Positions 1-9,416 of a DNA stretch of 64,000 bases are shown here, in pieces. Below the pieces are notes generated by a model, which was given only the letters and a program-made list of their open reading frames with translations, searched no databases and was not told the DNA's origin. The DNA is from Methylobacterium sp. Leaf123 (GTDB lineage: Bacteria; Pseudomonadota; Alphaproteobacteria; Rhizobiales; Beijerinckiaceae), in contig NZ_LMNS01000001.1 of the NCBI RefSeq assembly GCF_001423405.1, forward strand, positions 729,748-793,747, read 5' to 3'. The position numbers and the translations under genes are program-made. The first letter of the stretch is position 1; every line of letters starts with the position of its first letter.

Positions 1-1402
1 GCCGGACCGGCGAGCCTTCCGGCGTCCGCTCCAGCGCCGCCGTGAGGTGCGGCAGTTGGAGGAAGGTGGCCGAGCCCGAGAGCCGCAGCTCCGGCACGGC
101 CTGAAGCGCTCCGCCCTGCACCGTCTGCGCCGCGCCGCCCTCGATCTTGAGCGGACCACGCAGGTAATGCGGGATCACCTGAAGGAGGCTGAGCGCGAGG
201 CCCGTGAGAACACCGGTCAGGAGGTCGGTGGCGACGACCATCACCATGGTGGCGAGCCAGATCGCGGCGGTGGGCAGGCCGTAACGCTCATGCAGGTGGA
301 AGGCGTGGGCGGGGCTCACGAGGCGCCAGCCCGTCACGACGAGGATGCCGGCGAGGGAGGCGGTCGGCACGACCTTCAGCACCATCGGCAGGACCAGCAG
401 GAAGGCGAGGATCCAGCTCCCGTGCAGGATGGTGGAGGCGCGCGTCGCCGCACCCGCCTGGACGTTGGCCGAGGACCGGACGATCACGCCCGTCATCGGC
501 AGGCCACCCGCGAGACCGCAGAGGATGTTGCCGATGCCCTGCGCCCCGAGTTCGCGGTTGTACTGCGTGCGCGGGCCGTCATGCATCCGGTCCACCGCCG
601 CCGCCGAGAGCAGGCTCTCCGCGCTGGCGATGACCGCGAGGGTGACCGCCATGAGGATCATGGCCGGCTCGGACAAGCGGCTCCAGTCGCCCATTCCCGG
701 CATGGTCACGGCGGAGAAGATGTTCTCCGGCACCTCGACGCGCTTGACGTCCATGCTTCCGACGACGGCCACGACGGTGCCGGCCAGGACGCCCATCAGC
801 GCACCGGGGATCAGCTTCAGCTTGGCCGGACGGATCTTCTCCCAGCCGATCATCGCAACGATGGTGGCCAGGCCGACGATCACGGCCCCGGGGCGGTTGC
901 CGTCCGGGCCGGAGACAAAGTTGAAGAACGCGGCGGGGATGGCGACGAGGTTGTCGAGGCCGCTGGCCTTGGGCAGGGCGTCGGTCAACACGTGGATCTG
1001 AGCCAGCACGATCAGGATGCCGATGCCGGCGAGCATGCCGTGCACGACCGCCGGCGAGATCGCCCTGAACCAGCCGCCGACCCGCAGCGCCCCGGCGAGA
1101 AGCTGGATGGCGCCCGCCGCGACGAGGACCGGCCCGAGCGCGTCGATGCCGTGCTCACGCACGAACTCGAAGACGATGACGGCGAGGCCCGCGGCCGGGC
1201 CGCTGACCTGAAGCGGCGAGCCGGCGAGGAAGCCGACGACGATGCCGCCGATGATGCCGGTGATGAGGCCGCGCTCGGCCGGCACGCCGGAGGCCATGGC
1301 GATGCCCATGCACAGGGGCATCGCCACGAGGAAGACGACGAAGGAGGCCGGGAGATCCCGGCCGATGGTCGATGGCATCAGCCGGGCGAGGGAGGCGCGC
1401 AT
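1..1402 (-). CDS. SulP-family anion transporter (partial, C-terminus outside window)
   Basis: Reading the minus strand from the ATG at 1402 gives an uninterrupted frame to the window edge, about 467 residues. It begins MRASLARLMPSTIGRD and has many hydrophobic helices. The stretch with QVSGPAAGLAVIV matches the SulP signature region (in many SulP proteins G-P-T/A-A plus small residues), and a STAS domain seems to begin at the cut end (LRLSGSATFLQLPHL). SulP proteins are inner-membrane carriers of sulfate, bicarbonate or other anions. The start lies only 8 bases after the stop of the beta-carbonic anhydrase gene, so the two are co-transcribed. That pairing favours bicarbonate as a substrate (inference); sulfate remains possible. 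The C-terminus is missing only because the window ends. Confidence 0.85.
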   Translation of the reverse strand, partial: MRASLARLMPSTIGRDLPASFVVFLVAMPLCMGIAMASGVPAERGLITGIIGGIVVGFLAGSPLQVSGPAAGLAVIVFEFVREHGIDALGPVLVAAGAIQLLAGALRVGGWFRAISPAVVHGMLAGIGILIVLAQIHVLTDALPKASGLDNLVAIPAAFFNFVSGPDGNRPGAVIVGLATIVAMIGWEKIRPAKLKLIPGALMGVLAGTVVAVVGSMDVKRVEVPENIFSAVTMPGMGDWSRLSEPAMILMAVTLAVIASAESLLSAAAVDRMHDGPRTQYNRELGAQGIGNILCGLAGGLPMTGVIVRSSANVQAGAATRASTILHGSWILAFLLVLPMVLKVVPTASLAGILVVTGWRLVSPAHAFHLHERYGLPTAAIWLATMVMVVATDLLTGVLTGLALSLLQVIPHYLRGPLKIEGGAAQTVQGGALQAVPELRLSGSATFLQLPHLTAALERTPEGSPVR

Positions 1403-1410
1403 TGCAAAAT

Positions 1411-2142
1411 CTACTCCGCTGCGATGGCGTGGGGGATGGCGTGAGGGCCGGTTTGGGGGCCGGCAAATTCGGGCGTGGCGATCCGTGACGCCGAAGCCTG
1501 GGCGACGGGGACGCCCGAGGCTTCGTCGATGGGGATGAAGCGGCTGCGCTCGCCGCAATAGGCGAGCACCTGGCCGCTCTCGATTTCGAAGAACCAGCCG
1601 TGCAGGCGCAGCTTGCCGCGGGCCAAGGCCGTCGCCACGCTCGGGTGGGTGCGCAGATTGTTGAGCTGCACCACGACGTTCTCGAGGGCGACGGCGCGGT
1701 GGCGTTCCTTCGGGTCCATGCCCTCGGGATAGGCTTCGCAGACGATCTGCTTCGCCGCATGGCTGTGGCGCAGCCACGCCGCCACGTTGGGCATGTTGCT
1801 CAACGCCTCGGGATTCATGAGTCCCTTCATGGCGCCGCAATCGGAATGGCCGCAGATCACGATGTCGAGCACGCCGAGCGCGACGACCGCATATTCGATG
1901 GCGGAGGAGACGCCACCATTCTGCTGCGAGAAGGGCGGCACGATGTTGCCGGCGTTCCGGCATACGAAGAGGTCGCCCGGACCGGATTGCGTGATGTGCT
2001 CGGGCGAGACGCGGGAATCGGCGCAGGCAATGATCAGCGCCTGTGGCTGCTGACCGTCGCGCACCAGCCGCTGATACATCTGCTGCTGGCCCGGAAAGAC
2101 CGTTCCCCGGAAATTCGAGAGGCCCTGTATGATGCCGTCCAC
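1411..2142 (-). CDS. beta-class carbonic anhydrase
   Basis: The gene encodes 243 residues that interconvert CO2 and bicarbonate in the cytoplasm. The expected zinc ligands are visible: Cys40 in CADSR (with Asp42 and Arg44 forming the catalytic dyad), then His99 and Cys102 in GHSDCGA. This is the standard beta-CA pattern. The core ends near residue 210; the remaining 30 residues are Pro/Ala-rich and probably unstructured. It is followed after 8 bases by a SulP transporter gene on the same strand. In methylotrophs with the serine cycle bicarbonate is a carbon substrate for PEP carboxylase, so a supply role fits, but that is inference. Confidence 0.93.
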   Translation of the reverse strand: MDGIIQGLSNFRGTVFPGQQQMYQRLVRDGQQPQALIIACADSRVSPEHITQSGPGDLFVCRNAGNIVPPFSQQNGGVSSAIEYAVVALGVLDIVICGHSDCGAMKGLMNPEALSNMPNVAAWLRHSHAAKQIVCEAYPEGMDPKERHRAVALENVVVQLNNLRTHPSVATALARGKLRLHGWFFEIESGQVLAYCGERSRFIPIDEASGVPVAQASASRIATPEFAGPQTGPHAIPHAIAAE

Positions 2143-2442
2143 GTCAAACCCCGCTGTCCGTCACCCTGCGTGAGCCGACACGCCGGGACGCATGAGATGC
2201 TGGCTGGATGGCAGGCGCGATCCGCCCGCCGGTCCGCGAAGTCTGATCAGGAGAGACGCGGCGATGCCTGCGTCTCCTTCAGGCACACGGGCGCCCGCGC
2301 CATCGCGAGGGCCGCGACGACGTGCGAACCGGTACGGTGGCGTTTGGGGTTTCCGGTCGGCCCGAATCGGGGCGGCCGGCGATCGCATGGCGAGGACGTG
2401 GCCGGCGGCGCGGATTGAGCGCCGCCGCCGGACAAGCCTTGG
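2143..2442. other. intergenic stretch upstream of the carbonic anhydrase
   Basis: These 300 bases lie between the carbonic anhydrase start and the stop of the small secreted protein, both on the minus strand. Open frames here on either strand have Arg/Pro/Ala-rich compositions typical of antisense readings of high-GC DNA, and none has a convincing ribosome site. A weak GGCGC/GCGCC hairpin near 2407-2423 may end the upstream transcript. The carbonic anhydrase promoter must lie here, but I could not identify it with confidence. Confidence 0.4.
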
Positions 2443-2754
2443 TTAGCGCGCGCGCCGCGGCGCGGTGCCGGCGGACCAGTGCGTCTGCACGGCGCCGAGA
2501 CGGGCGGCGGGGCGAATGTCGCCACCCTTGGCGCCGGCGTTCTCGCTCAGCATCGGCGCGCCGAGGATCTGGCCCGAGCCCGAACGCTGCGAGTGGAGCG
2601 AGCGGGGGTCATGGTAGGGATCGTCGACGTAGCTGCTCATGAAACCGCCGCCCGCCTGCTGGCGGCTGCCGTTTCCACCGTCCTGCGCCTGCGCCGTGAG
2701 CGGCAAAGCAACGGCCGCAGCAGCCAGGAGACCGAGTGTCACAATCCGCTTCAT
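2443..2754 (-). CDS. small secreted protein of unknown function
   Basis: The gene encodes 103 residues. The start at 2754 (MKRIVTLGLL) is chosen because a GAGAGG ribosome site sits about 9 bases upstream and because it gives a classic signal peptide: Lys-Arg, a hydrophobic core, then a probable cleavage after AQA near residue 24. A longer frame reaches back to 2820 but adds only polar residues. The mature part is Gly/Ser/Gln-rich, with YVDDPYHDPRSLHSQRSG in the middle and a basic C-terminus. I do not recognise a family. It stands alone, about 125 bases downstream (minus strand) of the structured repeat at 2879-2985. Confidence 0.6.
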   Translation of the reverse strand: MKRIVTLGLLAAAAVALPLTAQAQDGGNGSRQQAGGGFMSSYVDDPYHDPRSLHSQRSGSGQILGAPMLSENAGAKGGDIRPAARLGAVQTHWSAGTAPRRAR

Positions 2755-3584
2755 ATCGAACATCCTCTCGTAATCCCTGAGTGGCGAACTTTTTTTCGTC
2801 TTCTTCAGGTGTCGCAACAAGACAGTAGTTCTATGAATTATATTTGGAAAGTGCGTTTTATCACGGGGTTATACTTTTGATTTAATCCTGACAGATTGTT
2901 TGATGGGTGCGCAACCGCACCTTACGCCGATAAACTCGGCGTGATGCAGGGATGAAAATTGATTGCAACGGATCAGGATTAAATCTGACTACATCTCGAC
3001 CAATTGTCCGGACCGCTTATCGACGACGAGAACGGCGCTCGATCATCCAAGTCCGCGGACAGGTGAGACGGTGCAACGTTTTCACGGGCATGGCGCGCTT
3101 CCTCGGGAACGGATCACGCAGGAATCGGACAGCCGGATCGGAATAGCGGAATTAAAGCGATGTGCGTTCTATTAGAGCGGGTCGTTGCGATTTGAGGATT
3201 AGACGCGCCGACGAGGCTCGTTTTCCAATTTCGAACCCGAATATCACAGCTTCACTTGATCGACCGCTCACCAGGCGACATGCGCACGTGCAAGCGGAAT
3301 GAATATGTGTCGAATACTAATTTAACTGAGATTTTTATTATCAAAATGAATGTGCAAAAATGTATGTCCCCGAAACACGGCTCCCGTTCCCGTATTTAGC
3401 GACAGGCAATATTTCAAAACTTTCGCCGGTCCTCACGCGGAAATACCGAGCCAAAACTCGGCCTCGAAGCATCCCGCACGGCCGGTCCCGTCGCATCGAT
3501 CGAGCGGGGCGGCGTTGCGCCATGCTTCGAGGCTCGGCACCTCAACCGAAAACCATCATGCCACCGGAGAGCGGCCGCTGCCGC
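2755..3584. other. gene-poor, AT-rich intergenic stretch
   Basis: About 830 bases hold no convincing gene. Composition falls well below that of the neighbours, with runs such as the AT-rich stretch at 3305-3365. Short open frames exist (for example 2952-3146 and 3341-3523), but they lack ribosome sites, family resemblance and the codon bias of the flanking genes. The only structured object I see is the inverted-repeat element at 2879-2985. The stretch separates the small secreted protein from the end of the metal-efflux operon, both on the minus strand. It could be a remnant of transferred DNA. Confidence 0.45.
2879..2985. repeat. 107-bp inverted-repeat element with two internal hairpins
   Basis: The 13-base arm GATTTAATCCTGA at 2879-2891 is matched perfectly by TCAGGATTAAATC at 2973-2985. 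Inside are two further perfect hairpins: GGTGCG/CGCACC with a CAAC loop, then ACGCCGA/TCGGCGT with a TAAAC loop. The whole could fold as a closed multi-stem junction on either strand. On the minus strand it would lie in the 5' leader of the small secreted protein. It may be a small mobile repeat (MITE-like), a structured RNA or a regulatory leader; I could not match it to a known class and see no target-site duplication. Confidence 0.55.
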
Positions 3585-3971
3585 TCAGCGCGGCCCGGCG
3601 GCCTGCTTGCGCTTGAGGAAGGCTTCCATCTGCGCGATTTCCGTGTCCTGCGCCTTCACGATGTCTTCGGCGAGCTTGCGAATCTCAGGGTCCTTCGAGT
3701 GTTCGAGGGCGATCTTCGCCATATCGATGGCGCCGCGATGGTGTGGGATCATCCCGCGCACGAAATCGAGATCGACGTCATTGGTGTACCGGATGTCCAT
3801 GTCGCGGTGCATGCGCGCGTCGGCATCGCGAAACGCTTTGGTCGCCGCGCTGTCACCCGCCGCGGCCTTCGCCTCCGGTTGTCCATGCCCGTGATGGTGG
3901 TGCGGGTCCTGGGCGAAGGCGGCGCTGCCAAGAATGCAGGCGACGAGAACGGCGGGGATTGTTTTCGACAT
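3585..3971 (-). CDS. DUF305-family periplasmic protein
   Basis: The gene encodes 128 residues beginning MSKTIPAVLVACILGSAAFAQD, a signal peptide cleaved near residue 20. A His-rich stretch (HHHHGHGQ) follows at the new N-terminus. The DUF305 signature is clear: DFVRGMIPHHRGAIDMAK, then HSKDPEIRKLAEDIVKAQ. DUF305 proteins are ferritin-like helical proteins often found with copper-handling genes. This is the last gene of the minus-strand metal-efflux cluster, 29 bases after the preceding gene. A role in periplasmic metal binding follows from family and context; the metal itself is not shown by the sequence. Confidence 0.85.
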   Translation of the reverse strand: MSKTIPAVLVACILGSAAFAQDPHHHHGHGQPEAKAAAGDSAATKAFRDADARMHRDMDIRYTNDVDLDFVRGMIPHHRGAIDMAKIALEHSKDPEIRKLAEDIVKAQDTEIAQMEAFLKRKQAAGPR

Positions 3972-4000
3972 CGAGAATGCTCCGGGATCGGGGACGGAAA

Positions 4001-4384
4001 TCAGTCGAAGCGGGCGCTGGCGGTGACGCCGCCGGGCCCGGTGATGCGCACCGCGCCACTGGGACGCTCCCCCAGAGACGCCTCGGCCGTGCCGGCGAGC
4101 CGGTTGCCTTCCGGGCTGAGGAGGACGCGGGCGGCCTTGGCGCCGGATTTGAGGATGGCGACCGCTTTGAACCCCTCGGCCGGCAGGGGCTTGCCGTCGC
4201 CGTCGCTGAGATAGACCGAGACGGTCTCGGCCCGCGTCACGAGTTCGGCATGCCACGCGCCCGCATCCTCGACACGACCGCCATGGGGGCCGGGCGGGTG
4301 ATCGTGTTCATGGGCATGCTGGGCGCTCGCGGGTGCGGCCAGCAGAAGCAGAGCCAGCACGGCGCAGGACATCGCGCGGTTCAT
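4001..4384 (-). CDS. small His-rich periplasmic protein of the efflux operon
   Basis: The gene encodes 127 residues. The start at 4384 (MNRAMSCAVLALLLLAAP) is chosen because it yields a signal peptide ending at ASAQ; longer frames add Arg/Pro-rich shadow sequence. The mature N-terminus is HAHEHDHPPGPHGG, a likely metal-binding tail. It is followed by about 90 residues that look like a small beta-sandwich (ELVTRAETVSVYLSDGDGKPL). This resembles in outline the N-terminal domain of the adaptor encoded two genes upstream. It lies 25 bases after the RND pump gene. Probably a periplasmic metal-binding accessory; I do not recognise a named family. Confidence 0.7.
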   Translation of the reverse strand: MNRAMSCAVLALLLLAAPASAQHAHEHDHPPGPHGGRVEDAGAWHAELVTRAETVSVYLSDGDGKPLPAEGFKAVAILKSGAKAARVLLSPEGNRLAGTAEASLGERPSGAVRITGPGGVTASARFD

Positions 4385-4409
4385 CGATCGTCTCCTTGAA
4401 TGCGATGGA

Positions 4410-7400
4410 TCAGAAGGCTTCACGCGCCGGTGCGTGCAGCGCATCGGCTCCGGCCGAAGCATGAAGCCGGGCGAAGGCGCCCCGCCCGAACAGCAGGACG
4501 AGGACGGGGGTGAGCACGGCATCGAGCAGGGTCGCGCTCATCAGGCCGCCGAAGATCGTCACGGCCACGGGGTGCAGGATCTCCTTGCCCGGCGCCGTGC
4601 CGTCGATCAGCAGCGGCACCAGGGCGATGCCGGCCGACAACGCCGTCATCAGCACCGGGGTCATCCGCTCCAGGCTCGCCCGTGTCACGAGGGCGGGGCC
4701 GAGGGGCAGCCCTTCGTCGCGGGCGAGGTTCAGCATGTGGCTGATCTTGAGGATGCCGTTGCGGGCGACGATGCCGGTGAGCGTGACGAAGCCGATCATC
4801 GAGGCGACCGAGAGCGGCAGATCGGCGATCCAGAGCGCCAGAACGCTGCCGATCAGCGCCAGCGGCACGTTGCCCATGACGATCAGGGCCAGGGGCACCG
4901 AGCGGTAGCGCCCGTGCAGCAGGGCGAAGACGAGGGCGAGCGACACGAGGCTGAGCCCGCCGATGGTGCGCGCGGCCTCGCCCTGCGCCTCGTAGCTGCC
5001 CTCCAGCCGCGCGCTCACGCCCTCGGGCAGGCGCGTCTCGTCCACCACCCGGCGGATGCCGGCGACGATGGCCGCCATATCGGTGCGGCCGTCGGAATTA
5101 GCCTGCACCACGATGCGGCGCCGCCCGTTCTCGCGCAGGATCTGGTTCGGCCCGTCGGTCTCGCGGATGTCGGCGAGTTCGCGGGCCGGCACCCAGCCCG
5201 ACGGCGTCTCGATCAGGAGATCGCCGAGGGCCTGCGGGCTGCGCTGCGCCTCGGGCAGGCGCAGGGTCACGTCGAAGCGGCGCGGCCCGTCGGCGATGGT
5301 CGAGAGGGTGCGCCCGTTGGCGAGCCGGGCGATGGTCTCGACCACGGTCGAGGGCGACACGCCGTAGAGCGCGGCGCGGCCGTAATCGACCCGGATGTCG
5401 AGTTGCGGGATGCGCACCTGCCGCTCGACCTGAAGATCGGTGACGCCGGGCACCGCCGCGGCGATCCGCTCGCGGATGCCCACGGCCGCGGCGCGCAGGC
5501 TGTCGAGGTCGTCGCCGAACAGCTTCAGGGCGATCTCGGCGCGCACGCCCGAGAGCATATGGTCGAGCCGGTGCGAGATCGGCTGGCCGACATTGACCGT
5601 CACCGGCAGAACCGCGAGCCGCTCGCGGATCTCGGCGATCACCGTCTCGCGGGGGCGACCGGCCTTCAGCCGCACTTCGAGATCGGAGGAGTGGACGCCC
5701 TCGGCATGCTCGTCGAGTTCGGCGCGGCCGGTGCGGCGCCCGACGGTGGCGACTTCCGGTACATCGAGCACCAGCCGCTCCGCGATGGCGCCGACGCGGC
5801 TGCTCTCGGCGAGCGAGATGCCGGGGCGGAAGGTCACGTTGATGGTGAGCGAGCCCTCGTTGAAGGCCGGCAGGAAGGCGCGCGGCAGATGCACCGCGGC
5901 GATGCCCGCCGCGACGACGCAGACGGCAATGCCGGCGATCAGAACCCGAGGATGGGCCAGCGCGCGCTTGAGCAGCGCCGCGTTGCCGGCCTTGAGCCGC
6001 CGCACCAGCAGCGGTTCGTGCTCGGCCAGACTCTTCATGCCCGGCAGCAGCCAGGAGGCGAGAACCGGCGTCAGCGTGACGGAGACGAGGAGGCTGGCCA
6101 GGATCGCGACGATATAGGCTTGGCCGAGCGGGGCGAAGAGCCGGCCCTCAATGCCGGAGAGCGCAAAAAGCGGCACGAAGACGAGCACGATGATCGCCGT
6201 GGCGTAGACGATCCCGGAACGCACCTCGCTGGAGGCGGCCACCACCACGTCGAAGACGCTGCGGGGCGAGCCCTCGGCCCGGTTCTCGCGCAGCCGGCGG
6301 AAGATGTTCTCGACATCGACCACCGCGTCATCGACCAGTTCGCCGATGGCGATGGCGAGCCCGCCGAGCGTCATGGTGTTGATCGAGAAGCCCAACAGCC
6401 AGAACACCAGGGCCGTGGTCAGGATCGAGACCGGAATCGCGGTGAGCGAGATCAGGGTCGTGCGCGCGTTCATCAGGAAGGCGAACAGCACCACGGCCAC
6501 CACCGCGACCGCCTCCATCAGCACCCGCTCGACATTGGCGAGCGAGGTCTCGATGAAGTCCGCCTGCCGGAACAGGATCTTTTGAGCGTCCATGCCCTTC
6601 GGCAGGGTGGGCGCGATCTCCTTCAGTGCCGCCTCGACGGCCTGCGTCAGGCGCACGGTATCGATGCCGGGCTGCTTCTCGACCGAGAGGATCACCGCCG
6701 GCTCGCCGCGATAGCCGCCATCGCCGCGCTTGGGCCGCGCCGCGAACGCCACCTCGGCGATCTGGCGCAGATAGACGCGGCCCTCGATCGCAGGGTTGCC
6801 GGTGCCGGGCAGATCGGCCGCCGCCGTCGCGCCCTGCGGGCCGGCCGGGATCACGAGGTTACGTAGATCCTCCAGGCTCAAGGTGCGGCCGATATTGCGG
6901 ATCAGGATCTCGCGGGAATTGGCGTCGGCAAACCCGCCGCCGGCATTGGTGCCGAAACCCGACAAGGCGGTGGCGAGCGCCTCGTTGCTGACGCCGAGCG
7001 CCCGCATCGCCGCCGGGTTCGGGCTGACGCGGAACTGGCGCACCTCGCCGCCGATGGGAATCACCTGCGCGACGCCGGGAATCGAGAGCAGGCGCGGGCG
7101 CAGGATGAAGTCGGCGGTCTCGCGAACCTGCATCGGGTTCGACGTCTCGCTCGTCACGGCAACGAGCAGGATGCCGCCCATGATCGAGGCGACCGGGCCC
7201 ATCTGCGGAACGACGCCCGTCGGCAGCTCGGAGCGCACCAGGGACAGGCGTTCGGCCACGAACTGGCGGTCGCGATAGAGGTCGGTGTCCCAGCCGAATT
7301 CGACGGTGACGATGGAGAGGCCGGGGCTCGACACCGAGCGGACGCGGGTGACGCCGGGCAGGCCGTTCATCCGCGTTTCGATCGGATAGGTGACGAGTTG

Positions 7401-7586
7401 CTCCACCTCCGGCGGGGCATAGCCCTCGGCCTCCGTCATCACCGTCACGGTGGGACGGTTGAGATCGGGCAGCACATCGACCGGCAGGCGCGTGAGCGCG
7501 AGGCCGCCGGCCAGCACGAGGCCGAGACAGAGCGCCAGGACCAGCACCCGGTTGAGAAGGGCACCGCGGACGAGAAGGGCGAGCAT
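4410..7586 (-). CDS. CzcA/CusA-type heavy-metal RND efflux pump
   Basis: The protein has 1058 residues, the normal size for the inner-membrane subunit of heavy-metal RND tripartite pumps, which drive metal export with protons. Visible features are the first helix near residues 12-32, the periplasmic porter start ([14 protein letters not shown]) and the helix-IV proton-relay region [20 protein letters not shown]. The other helices of the 12-helix fold are in their usual places. The relay motif differs from the CusA form (copper/silver) and the classic CzcA form, so the metal cannot be assigned. The adaptor gene ends 13 bases upstream. No outer-membrane factor gene lies in this operon. Confidence 0.92.
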   Translation of the reverse strand: MLALLVRGALLNRVLVLALCLGLVLAGGLALTRLPVDVLPDLNRPTVTVMTEAEGYAPPEVEQLVTYPIETRMNGLPGVTRVRSVSSPGLSIVTVEFGWDTDLYRDRQFVAERLSLVRSELPTGVVPQMGPVASIMGGILLVAVTSETSNPMQVRETADFILRPRLLSIPGVAQVIPIGGEVRQFRVSPNPAAMRALGVSNEALATALSGFGTNAGGGFADANSREILIRNIGRTLSLEDLRNLVIPAGPQGATAAADLPGTGNPAIEGRVYLRQIAEVAFAARPKRGDGGYRGEPAVILSVEKQPGIDTVRLTQAVEAALKEIAPTLPKGMDAQKILFRQADFIETSLANVERVLMEAVAVVAVVLFAFLMNARTTLISLTAIPVSILTTALVFWLLGFSINTMTLGGLAIAIGELVDDAVVDVENIFRRLRENRAEGSPRSVFDVVVAASSEVRSGIVYATAIIVLVFVPLFALSGIEGRLFAPLGQAYIVAILASLLVSVTLTPVLASWLLPGMKSLAEHEPLLVRRLKAGNAALLKRALAHPRVLIAGIAVCVVAAGIAAVHLPRAFLPAFNEGSLTINVTFRPGISLAESSRVGAIAERLVLDVPEVATVGRRTGRAELDEHAEGVHSSDLEVRLKAGRPRETVIAEIRERLAVLPVTVNVGQPISHRLDHMLSGVRAEIALKLFGDDLDSLRAAAVGIRERIAAAVPGVTDLQVERQVRIPQLDIRVDYGRAALYGVSPSTVVETIARLANGRTLSTIADGPRRFDVTLRLPEAQRSPQALGDLLIETPSGWVPARELADIRETDGPNQILRENGRRRIVVQANSDGRTDMAAIVAGIRRVVDETRLPEGVSARLEGSYEAQGEAARTIGGLSLVSLALVFALLHGRYRSVPLALIVMGNVPLALIGSVLALWIADLPLSVASMIGFVTLTGIVARNGILKISHMLNLARDEGLPLGPALVTRASLERMTPVLMTALSAGIALVPLLIDGTAPGKEILHPVAVTIFGGLMSATLLDAVLTPVLVLLFGRGAFARLHASAGADALHAPAREAF

Positions 7587-7599
7587 GGCGCGTCGTCCC

Positions 7600-9345
7600 T
7601 CAGCGGACCTGATCGAGCAGTTCGGCGCCCTGCACCACGACGCGCCGCCCGGCGCCGAGGCCGCCGGCCACGATCACCCGCTCGGCATCCAACGGTTCGA
7701 CCCGCACGGCGCGCGGCTCGAACCGCTCGGCGGAGACATGCTCGTAGACCACCGCACCACTCTCGGTGCGCACGATCCCCGCACGGGGCACGGCCAAGCC
7801 GCCGATGGTCTCGCCGGTCGGCGCCAGCACGGTCACGAACTGACCGAGCCGGACGCCCTCCGCGCTTCCGGTGATCGCAAATTGCACCGGCACCGCTTGG
7901 TTGCGGTCAGCGAGGCCGGCGCCGCGGGATGCCAGCGCCAGCGTGCGCCCGTCGGGCAGCCGCGCGGTCGCGGCGGCGCCGGGCTCCAGGTCGACGAAGC
8001 TCAGCGCCTCGACATAGAGCTTGTCCGGATCGACGATGCGGAACACCATCGTGCCCGCTGCCGCCATCTGCCCGGCCACCGCCGCGCGCTCGGCGACCAC
8101 GCCGTCCACCGGAGCGATCAGCTCTTCAGGGGCGCGGCGGATCGTGTCGAGGGCGGCGCGGCGGTCCTTCAGGCCGGTGAGTTCGGCGCGGGCGTCCTCA
8201 AGCGCCGTCTGCGCCACCGCGCCGGTCGTGGCGAGCCGCTCGTAGCGGGCGACCTTGCGGCCGGTGATGGCGATCTGCTGATCGAGATCGCCCTGGGTCT
8301 GGCGCATGTCCGAGAGATCGACCGCCTGGACCGGCGGCGTGACGGTGGCGAGCACCTCACCCTTGCGGACCCGCGCGCCGAGATTCGGGAAGCCGCCGGA
8401 CGGGGGGGCGAGGCGGCCGCCGACCGAGGATTGGACCACACCGCTGGCATTCGGATCGGCGATGACGCGCCCCGGCAATTCGACCGTGCGGCGGTGGTCG
8501 GCGATGTCGGTGAGGCCGGTGCGCAAAGCGAGCAGGCGCTGCGTCGATTTCGGGACGAACACCGCGCCGCCTGGTAGGCGCCGGGCGCGCTCGAGCGGCA
8601 CGGTCGTGGGCGTGGTGAGCGCCACGCCCCGAAACGGTGCGGCCACCCCTTCGCCGGACTCAGTTTTCTCGTGATCATGCCCCTCTTGCTCATGCCCTTC
8701 ATGAGCGAGCGCGGCCGTACCGAGGAGCAGCGTCAGGGTCAGGGCGAGGACCGCGAAGGCGGGGAGCGCCCGGCGCGAGCGCAGGAGCATGATGACGGCG
8801 AGCCCAAGCAGGAATCCGCCCGCGGCGGCACCGATCGGACCCTGATGGGTCAGATGCCGGCGGAGATTGGCAAGCCACGCCGACGCCTCGGCCGGGACCG
8901 GCATCGCTGCCGCCTCCGGCTCGGGCAGGCGTAGATCAAGGGCCAGCACATCCGTCGTGCCGTCGGCCGTCACAGTGGCGAGCAGGTCGTATCGCTGACC
9001 CCGGGCGAGCCAGGGGGCCGCGATCTCGTAGACGCCCTCGCCGACGGCCCGCGTTTCGGCCGGACCGTCCGGCGTCTCGATCTCCATCGCGGCGCCGGTC
9101 ACGGGCTCGTTGCTGGCAAAGCGATCGAGATAGAATCGTATCCGGTCGCCGGACGCCACCGCCACGAGTTCGAAGGCGTCCGAGGCCGCTTCGGCACGGG
9201 GGGCGGTCTGTGCGGGGAGGGCTGGGGCCTCGACGCCGTGGCTGTGGCCCTCATGGGCCTGGGCAACGCTGCCGGCTGCCGATGCGGCGGCGAGCACGAG
9301 CAGGACGGCCAGCGCCCGAAGCGCCGCCGCGAGACGGATGAACAT
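7600..9345 (-). CDS. RND periplasmic adaptor with an extra N-terminal secreted/membrane module
   Basis: The protein has 581 residues from the ATG at 9345 (GAAGG ribosome site 11 bases upstream). Residues 1-30 are a signal peptide followed by HEGHSHG. Residues 55-140 look like a small beta domain, and 170-188 and 193-214 are membrane segments. A second [12 protein letters not shown] follows an ALA cleavage-like site at 214. The HlyD/CzcB-type adaptor (barrel-sandwich hybrid and beta-barrel) fills residues 235-581. It should link the RND pump to an outer-membrane channel. Ordinary CzcB adaptors are about 350-500 residues, so this is either a fusion or an unusually extended type. It sits 13 bases before the pump gene. 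Confidence 0.88.
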   Translation of the reverse strand: MFIRLAAALRALAVLLVLAAASAAGSVAQAHEGHSHGVEAPALPAQTAPRAEAASDAFELVAVASGDRIRFYLDRFASNEPVTGAAMEIETPDGPAETRAVGEGVYEIAAPWLARGQRYDLLATVTADGTTDVLALDLRLPEPEAAAMPVPAEASAWLANLRRHLTHQGPIGAAAGGFLLGLAVIMLLRSRRALPAFAVLALTLTLLLGTAALAHEGHEQEGHDHEKTESGEGVAAPFRGVALTTPTTVPLERARRLPGGAVFVPKSTQRLLALRTGLTDIADHRRTVELPGRVIADPNASGVVQSSVGGRLAPPSGGFPNLGARVRKGEVLATVTPPVQAVDLSDMRQTQGDLDQQIAITGRKVARYERLATTGAVAQTALEDARAELTGLKDRRAALDTIRRAPEELIAPVDGVVAERAAVAGQMAAAGTMVFRIVDPDKLYVEALSFVDLEPGAAATARLPDGRTLALASRGAGLADRNQAVPVQFAITGSAEGVRLGQFVTVLAPTGETIGGLAVPRAGIVRTESGAVVYEHVSAERFEPRAVRVEPLDAERVIVAGGLGAGRRVVVQGAELLDQVR

Positions 9346-9416
9346 GGGGAACGAAACCTTCGCCGGATGAGCAACGACATCACCCGGCACGGAGCGTACC
9401 GGATGGAGATCGGGCG

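Noticed and set aside
47..1444. 465-codon open frame antisense to the SulP gene
   Set aside because: Low-complexity Arg/His/Asp composition; the minus strand encodes a coherent SulP transporter that simply runs off the window.
2905..2950. Two hairpins considered as parts of a tRNA
   Set aside because: No acceptor stem, T-loop or anticodon arm of the right form can be made; the outer stem is 13 bases and AT-rich.
2952..3175. Short open frames in the AT-rich stretch, considered as small genes
   Set aside because: No ribosome site, Arg/Ser-rich content and overlap with the inverted-repeat element; not supported.
4434..6866. Very long open frame antisense to the RND pump gene
   Set aside because: His/Arg/Asp/Gly-rich composition without any family pattern; it is the antisense reading of a high-GC coding gene with complete RND motifs.
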